Shown here piece after piece: positions 59,501-64,000 of a stretch of 64,000 bases of DNA; within the stretch, counting starts at the first letter, position 1; the number at the start of each line of letters is the position of its first letter. The notes under the pieces are model-generated. The model made no database searches and was not told the origin of the DNA. It saw nothing but the letters and a program-made list of their open reading frames with translations. Both the position numbers and the translations under genes were made by a program. The stretch is from Leifsonia poae (GTDB lineage: Bacteria; Actinomycetota; Actinomycetes; Actinomycetales; Microbacteriaceae), in the NCBI RefSeq assembly GCF_020009625.1, contig NZ_JAIHLP010000002.1:930001-994000 (forward strand). Reading direction: 5' to 3'.

Positions 59501-59527
59501 TTGCCAGAACATCCGGCGAGTGTCAGC

Positions 59528-60988
59528 ATGGCCTGCATGACCGAGACCGTCGAAGACGACGCGAACATCGACGCCCTCACGCTCGGGCGGCGTATCCGCT
59601 CGTACCGCATCGCCCGGGGGCTCACCCTGGAGGCGCTGGCCACCGCGATCGATCGCGCACCCTCGCAGGTCTCCACGATCGAGAACGGCAACCGGGAGCC
59701 GCGCCTCGCCCTGCTGCGCACGATCGCGGCCGCGCTCGGCGTGACGGTCGACGACCTGCTCGACCCGACGCCGCCGGATGAACGCGCCGCCCTGGAGATC
59801 GCCGTCGAACGGGCCCAGCGCGGTCCGGTCTTCGCCGCGCTCGGCATCGAGCCCACCCGAGTGTCGAAAGCCCAGAGCGACGCCAGTCTGCGGGCCATCC
59901 TGACCCTTCATCAGGAGGTGGAGCGGCTGCACCGCGAGCGTGCCGCCACCCCGGAGGAGGCACGGCGCGCGAATGCCGAGCTCCGCGCCACCATGCGCGC
60001 CCGCGACAACTATTTCGGCGAGCTGGAGGCCATCGCCGGCGAGCTGCTGACCACCGTCGGACATTCCGGAGGTCCCGTCTCCCAGCAGGTGGTCGCCGAT
60101 ATGGCCGACCACCTCGGCTACTCCCTGCATTACGTCGGCGATCTGCCGCACTCCACCCGCTCCGTGACCGACAAACGCAACGGTCGCATCTACCTGCCGA
60201 CCGAGACGTCGGCCTCCCGCGACTCGCGGTCGCCGATCCTTCAAGCGTTCGCCTCCCACCTGCTCGGGCACGACGAGCCGCGAAATTATGCCGACTTTCT
60301 GCGTCAACGGGTCGAGACCAACTATCTGACCGCGGCCATCCTGCTGCCGGAGAGGGCTGCCGTGGCCTTTCTCGCCGAAGCGAAGAATTTCCGCCGCATC
60401 TCGATGGAGGACCTCCGGGATGCGTTCGCGGTCTCCTACGAGACGGCCGCCCACCGCTTCACCAACCTGGCGACCGCACGGCTCGGCATCCCCGTGCATT
60501 TCATGAAGGTGCACGAATCGGGAACGATCATCAAGGCGTATGAGAACGACTCGGTCGCCTTCCCTTCGGATGCCCTCGGCGCTGTCGAAGGAACCCCCGT
60601 CTGCCGGAGCTGGACGGCCCGCACGGTGTTCGATGTGGCCGACCGGTTCAGCCCGTACTACCAATACACCGACACGCCTCGCGGCACCTTCTGGTGCACA
60701 TCGCGCATCGAGAAGGCCAAGGAGGGCGACTACTCGGTCAGCGTCGGGGTTCCCTTCGCCGATGTCAAATGGTTCCGCGGCCGCGAGACCACCGCCCGCG
60801 CCGTCTCGCGCTGCCCGGACGAATCGTGCTGCCGACGCGCCCCCGCCGCCCTGGCCGAACGGTGGGCGGGGCAGTCCTGGCCGAGCGCCCGCACCCCGAC
60901 CAGCCTTCTCGCCGCCCTCCCGACCGGAACGTTCCCCGGCGTCGATGCGACCGAGGTCTACACCTTCTTGGAGCGCCACCAGCCGTAG
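59528..60988 (+). CDS. ramB: RamB-type XRE regulator of acetate/glyoxylate metabolism
   Basis: A ~486-residue regulator with an N-terminal helix-turn-helix ([20 protein letters not shown], about 19-38) and a peptidase-like zinc region typical of ScfR/RamB proteins. Four cysteines sit near the C-terminus (CPDESCC segment). Divergent position from aceA-aceB matches the known control of the glyoxylate shunt by RamB. ATG 59528 is used; ATG 59537 three codons later is an alternative. Repression versus activation is not visible. Confidence 0.87.
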   Translation: MACMTETVEDDANIDALTLGRRIRSYRIARGLTLEALATAIDRAPSQVSTIENGNREPRLALLRTIAAALGVTVDDLLDPTPPDERAALEIAVERAQRGPVFAALGIEPTRVSKAQSDASLRAILTLHQEVERLHRERAATPEEARRANAELRATMRARDNYFGELEAIAGELLTTVGHSGGPVSQQVVADMADHLGYSLHYVGDLPHSTRSVTDKRNGRIYLPTETSASRDSRSPILQAFASHLLGHDEPRNYADFLRQRVETNYLTAAILLPERAAVAFLAEAKNFRRISMEDLRDAFAVSYETAAHRFTNLATARLGIPVHFMKVHESGTIIKAYENDSVAFPSDALGAVEGTPVCRSWTARTVFDVADRFSPYYQYTDTPRGTFWCTSRIEKAKEGDYSVSVGVPFADVKWFRGRETTARAVSRCPDESCCRRAPAALAERWAGQSWPSARTPTSLLAALPTGTFPGVDATEVYTFLERHQP

Positions 60989-61148
60989 GACGGTCGGGGC
61001 GCACCGAATTCTCCTGAGACGAGGGGCAGGGTGGCGCTCGGACGAAATGGATGGAATGGTAGGGATTTCGGTACGAATTCCGTCGATTTGTGCGACGACG
61101 ACTTGCGAGAATGTCACAAACCAGCAGAGAGGCTTTGAGGCTCCGAAC

Positions 61149-62555
61149 GTGGCAACAACTGTTTTCGAGAGGATGCGCCCCGCCGCGTCCGTGGTCGACC
61201 ATGCCCTCGCCGGAGCCCGCCAGTCGGTGTTCTGGCTGGAGGACGCGCCCGGTGACGACTACCCCGCGCTGCACGGCGAGCTGAGCTGCGACCTCGCGGT
61301 CGTCGGCGGCGGGTACTCCGGGCTCTGGACAGCTCTGCTGGCGAAGCAGGAGAATCCGGCCGCGCGGGTCGTGCTGCTCGAAGGCCGGCGCATCGGCTGG
61401 GCCGCCTCCGGGCGCAACGGCGGGTTCTGCGAGGCCAGCCTCACCCACGGTGAGGAGAACGGGCGCAGCCGCTTCGCCGGAGAGTTCGACGAGTTGCAGC
61501 GCCTCGGCATGGCCAACCTCGACGAGATCGAGCGCACCGTGGCCGAGCTCGGTCTCGACGCCGACTTCGAACGCAACGGCGCGATCGATCTGGCCACCGA
61601 ACCGCACCAGGTGGAATGGCTGCGGGAGGGGGCGAACGGCGACGACGCTGTCTTCCTCGACACCGACGCGATTCGCGCCGAGGTGAACTCCCCCACCTAT
61701 CTCGCCGGGCTCCTCCGCTCGGCCGACTCGGCTCTTGTCCACCCGGCGAAACTGGCCCGGGCGCTGGCCCGCGCCTGTGCGGAGGCCGGTGTGGAGATCT
61801 TCGAGAACTCCCCTGTGGCCTCGATCGGCGACGGCACCACGCTGCGCACGCCGCACGGCACGGTGAAGGCCGAACGCACTGCGCTCGCCACGAACGTGTT
61901 CCCGTCGCTGCTCAAACGCAACCGCCTCTTCACGGTGCCCGTTTACGACTACGTGCTGATGACCGAGCCCCTCACCGATGCGCAGCTCACCTCGATCGGC
62001 TGGCAGGGCCGGCAGGGCCTCGGCGACTCCGCCAACCAGTTCCACTACTACCGGCTCTCGGCCGACAACCGCATCCTGTTCGGCGGCTACGACGCGATCT
62101 ACCACTACGGCGGCCGGGTTCGCGACGAATACGAGAACCGGCCGGAGACGTTCCAGCGGCTGGCGAACCACTTCTTCACGACCTTCCCGCAGCTGGAGGG
62201 CCTGCAGTTCACCAACAAGTGGGCCGGCGCCATCGACACCTGCAGCCGGTTCTGCGCGTTCTTCGGCTCCGCCCGCGGCGGACGTGTCGCCTACGCCACC
62301 GGATACACCGGCCTGGGCGTCGCCGCGACGCATTTCGGCGCGAAGGTCATGCTCGATCTGCTGGCCGGGCGGACGACCGAGCGCACAGAACTGGCGATGG
62401 TGAAGAGCCGGCCGCTGCCCTTCCCGCCCGAGCCCGCTGCCGCCATAGGCATCAACCTCACCCGTCGCGCCCTCGACCAGGCCGACCACAACGACGGACG
62501 CCGCAACCTCTTCCTCAAGACGCTCGACGCGGTCGGGCTCGGCTTCGACTCCTGA
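61149..62555 (+). CDS. FAD-dependent amine (gamma-glutamylputrescine-type) oxidoreductase
   Basis: A ~468-residue DAO-family flavoprotein. The FAD motif AVVGGGYSGLWTAL is at about 50-63, and RIGWAASGRNGGF follows. C-terminal YATGYTGLGVAATHFGAKV completes the FAD site. It resembles PuuB-like gamma-glutamylputrescine oxidases, and a PotA ATPase and PotD-like protein follow, so a polyamine substrate is likely though not proven. GTG 61149 has a GAGG site; ATG 61173 is an alternative. The 160-base gap from ramB must hold its promoter. Confidence 0.85.
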   Translation: MATTVFERMRPAASVVDHALAGARQSVFWLEDAPGDDYPALHGELSCDLAVVGGGYSGLWTALLAKQENPAARVVLLEGRRIGWAASGRNGGFCEASLTHGEENGRSRFAGEFDELQRLGMANLDEIERTVAELGLDADFERNGAIDLATEPHQVEWLREGANGDDAVFLDTDAIRAEVNSPTYLAGLLRSADSALVHPAKLARALARACAEAGVEIFENSPVASIGDGTTLRTPHGTVKAERTALATNVFPSLLKRNRLFTVPVYDYVLMTEPLTDAQLTSIGWQGRQGLGDSANQFHYYRLSADNRILFGGYDAIYHYGGRVRDEYENRPETFQRLANHFFTTFPQLEGLQFTNKWAGAIDTCSRFCAFFGSARGGRVAYATGYTGLGVAATHFGAKVMLDLLAGRTTERTELAMVKSRPLPFPPEPAAAIGINLTRRALDQADHNDGRRNLFLKTLDAVGLGFDS

Positions 62556-62567
62556 AAGAGAACCTCC

Positions 62568-63683
62568 ATGACACTGGCTCCCCCCACCCTCGCCCCGGCG
62601 ACGGCCACCGACGGCTCGGTGACGCTGCGCGAGATCACGAAGCGGTTCGGCGACGCGACCGCCGTCTCGAACGTGAGCATCGACGTGCACTCCGGCGAGT
62701 TCCTCTCGCTGCTCGGCCCCTCCGGCTGCGGCAAGACGACACTGCTGCGCATGATCGCGGGCTTCGAGCATCCGGATGAGGGCGACATCGAGGTGGGTGG
62801 GGTGAGTGTTCTGAACGTGCCGCCGTACAAGCGCCCGGTCAACACCGTGTTCCAGTCCTACGCACTGTTCCCGCACATGACCGTCGCCGAGAACGTCGCA
62901 TACGGCCTGCGTCAGAAGCGCGTGCCGCGAACCGAGATCTCCGCCCGGGTGCACGACGCCCTCGGCATGGTGCGCATGGACGGGTTCTCCGACCGCAGCC
63001 CGCAGAAACTCTCGGGCGGCCAGCAGCAGCGGGTCGCGCTCGCGCGGGCCCTCGTGAACCGTCCACGGGTCCTGCTGCTCGACGAACCCATGTCGGCCCT
63101 CGACCGCAAACTGCGCGAAGAGATGCAGATCGAGTTGAAGCTCCTGCAGCGCCAGCTCGGCATCACCTTCGTCTTCGTCACGCACGACCAGCAGGAGGCG
63201 CTGTCGATGAGCGACCGCATCGTCGTCATGCAGGGCGGCAGCATCCAGCAGGTCGGCAGTACCCAGGAGGTCTACGCGGCGCCCGCCAACGCCTTCGTCG
63301 CCGGCTTCATCGGCAAACAGAACTTCATCCAGGCGACTCCACAGGCCGACGGCTCCCTCCTTGGCGCCGACGGGCTCATCGGCTCGGCCGGTGCCCACCG
63401 GGATGCGCACCCCGGCGCGCCCGTGCGCGTCGCCGTGCGCGCGGAATCCGTCGCCGTGACCACGGAGCGCTCCTCGGCGACGGCCGTGCCCGGAACGCTC
63501 GCCGGCATCTCTTTCCTCGGCGACGTCATCCAGTACGTCGTCGTCACGGCGAGCGGACTCGAACTGCTCTCCCGTCGGCCACCGAACCAGGTGGAGCCAT
63601 TGAGCACCGGCGACGCCGTCTGGTGCAGCTGGACGGATGCCGACCTGCACGTGTTCCCGGCCGAGTCCGTCGAGGCCGCCTGA
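62568..63683 (+). CDS. potA: Spermidine/putrescine ABC transporter ATPase
   Basis: A 371-residue ATPase. Walker [12 protein letters not shown] is near residue 47, signature [15 protein letters not shown], Walker [13 protein letters not shown], and a C-terminal TOBE-like domain (about 240-370). It drives uptake with permeases expected downstream of the window. It starts 12 bases after the oxidase stop, so one operon imports and oxidises a polyamine. Confidence 0.9.
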   Translation: MTLAPPTLAPATATDGSVTLREITKRFGDATAVSNVSIDVHSGEFLSLLGPSGCGKTTLLRMIAGFEHPDEGDIEVGGVSVLNVPPYKRPVNTVFQSYALFPHMTVAENVAYGLRQKRVPRTEISARVHDALGMVRMDGFSDRSPQKLSGGQQQRVALARALVNRPRVLLLDEPMSALDRKLREEMQIELKLLQRQLGITFVFVTHDQQEALSMSDRIVVMQGGSIQQVGSTQEVYAAPANAFVAGFIGKQNFIQATPQADGSLLGADGLIGSAGAHRDAHPGAPVRVAVRAESVAVTTERSSATAVPGTLAGISFLGDVIQYVVVTASGLELLSRRPPNQVEPLSTGDAVWCSWTDADLHVFPAESVEAA

Positions 63684-63684
63684 G

Positions 63685-64000
63685 ATGCGATCGGGAAGGC
63701 GCGCGGCCGACGTGGTCGCCCTCATCCCCCAGGCCGGTGCGGCGCGGATCAGCCGCCGGGCTCTGCTCAGCGGCTTCGCCATCGCCGGGGCCGGCCTCGC
63801 CCTCACGGCGTGCAGCAGGCAGACCGCATTCGGCGCCTCCGCTCGTCCCGACCGCCACCTGGAGAGTCAGCTCAACGTCTACAGCTGGGGCGACTACGAC
63901 GACCCGGGCAACCTCAGCGCGTTCCAGAAGAAGACCGGTGTCACCGTTCAGCTCGACAGTTACGGCTCGAACGAGGAGATGATCGCCAAGCTCGGCGCGA
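63685..64000 (+). CDS. PotD-like substrate-binding protein, N-terminal part (cut by window edge)
   Basis: The first 105 codons of an extracellular binding protein. The signal has both a twin-arginine-like SRRALLSGF and a lipobox LTAC (Cys43), so export route is ambiguous. LNVYSWGDYDDPGNLSAFQ and VTVQLDSYGSNEEMIAKL match the start of PotD/PotF-type polyamine binders. ATG 63685 begins 1 base after the potA stop. The gene runs off the right edge. Confidence 0.87.
   Translation, partial: MRSGRRAADVVALIPQAGAARISRRALLSGFAIAGAGLALTACSRQTAFGASARPDRHLESQLNVYSWGDYDDPGNLSAFQKKTGVTVQLDSYGSNEEMIAKLGA

Noticed and set aside
60765..63806. A 1013-codon open frame on the minus strand
   Set aside because: It is antisense to the amine oxidase and potA, which have clear motifs and spacing; its translation is low-complexity His/Asp/Gly/Arg-rich, typical of GC-rich antisense frames.

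Overview
This is a GC-rich chromosomal stretch from an actinobacterium, most likely a member of the Microbacteriaceae (Leifsonia-like). The call rests on strong G/C third-position bias, frequent GTG starts, many 4-base ATGA/GTGA gene overlaps, and typical actinobacterial neighbourhoods: RNase J-dapA, M16 peptidase-dapB, fdxA-dapC, NrtR-nadABC-nifS, RamB-aceA/aceB, and a leucine block ordered as in mycobacteria. I saw no rRNA, tRNA, phage, insertion sequence or CRISPR array. Nearly everything looks like core metabolism.

Layout. 0-8 kb: RNase J (cut by the window edge), dapA, a thioredoxin-like/DUF4395 pair, OsmC, a TIGR01777 epimerase, a TPR protein, dapB, a GNAT enzyme, a phosphatase and an M16 peptidase. 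8-10 kb: a TetR regulator with its own operator, and an aldo/keto reductase. 10-18.6 kb: a seven-gene minus-strand block (carboxyltransferase, biotin carboxylase, acyl-CoA dehydrogenase, two CoA-transferase subunits, MaoC hydratase, CitE-like lyase) divergent from a TetR gene; two matching operator-like palindromes lie between them. It reads as leucine catabolism, possibly also itaconate dissimilation. 18.7-24.7 kb: penicillin-acylase family enzyme, citrate synthase, dapC, ferredoxin and a small membrane protein. 24.8-28.2 kb: an EfeUOB iron-uptake operon behind a DtxR/IdeR-type box. 28.3-31 kb: a methyltransferase and TypA/BipA. 31-38.3 kb: an oligopeptide ABC transporter (lipoprotein, two permeases, one fused double ATPase). 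38.5-44.3 kb: a CPBP membrane protein and the gcvT-gcvH-gcvP operon behind a tandem glycine riboswitch. 45-51 kb: NrtR-nadA-nadB-nadC-cysteine desulfurase. 51-56.4 kb: MFS exporter, short UvrA, cupin, DUF488 and DUF4262 proteins. 56.4-61 kb: the glyoxylate shunt (aceB, aceA) with divergent ramB. 61-64 kb: amine/polyamine oxidase, PotA ATPase and a PotD-like binding protein cut by the window edge.

Pathways interlock. Acetyl-CoA and acetoacetate from the leucine block can enter through citrate synthase and the glyoxylate shunt. dapA, dapB and dapC are three lysine/diaminopimelate steps. The desulfurase probably builds the Fe-S cluster of NadA.

Two genes, nadC and the DUF4395 gene, are each broken by an apparent one-base loss inside a run of five identical bases. 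Both shifts have the same sign, so under-called homopolymers in the assembly are the first explanation to test. Other points worth a second look are the shifted codon usage of fdxA, an enlarged OppB-type permease, a polyalanine tail on the biotin carboxylase, and several long intergenic hairpins.
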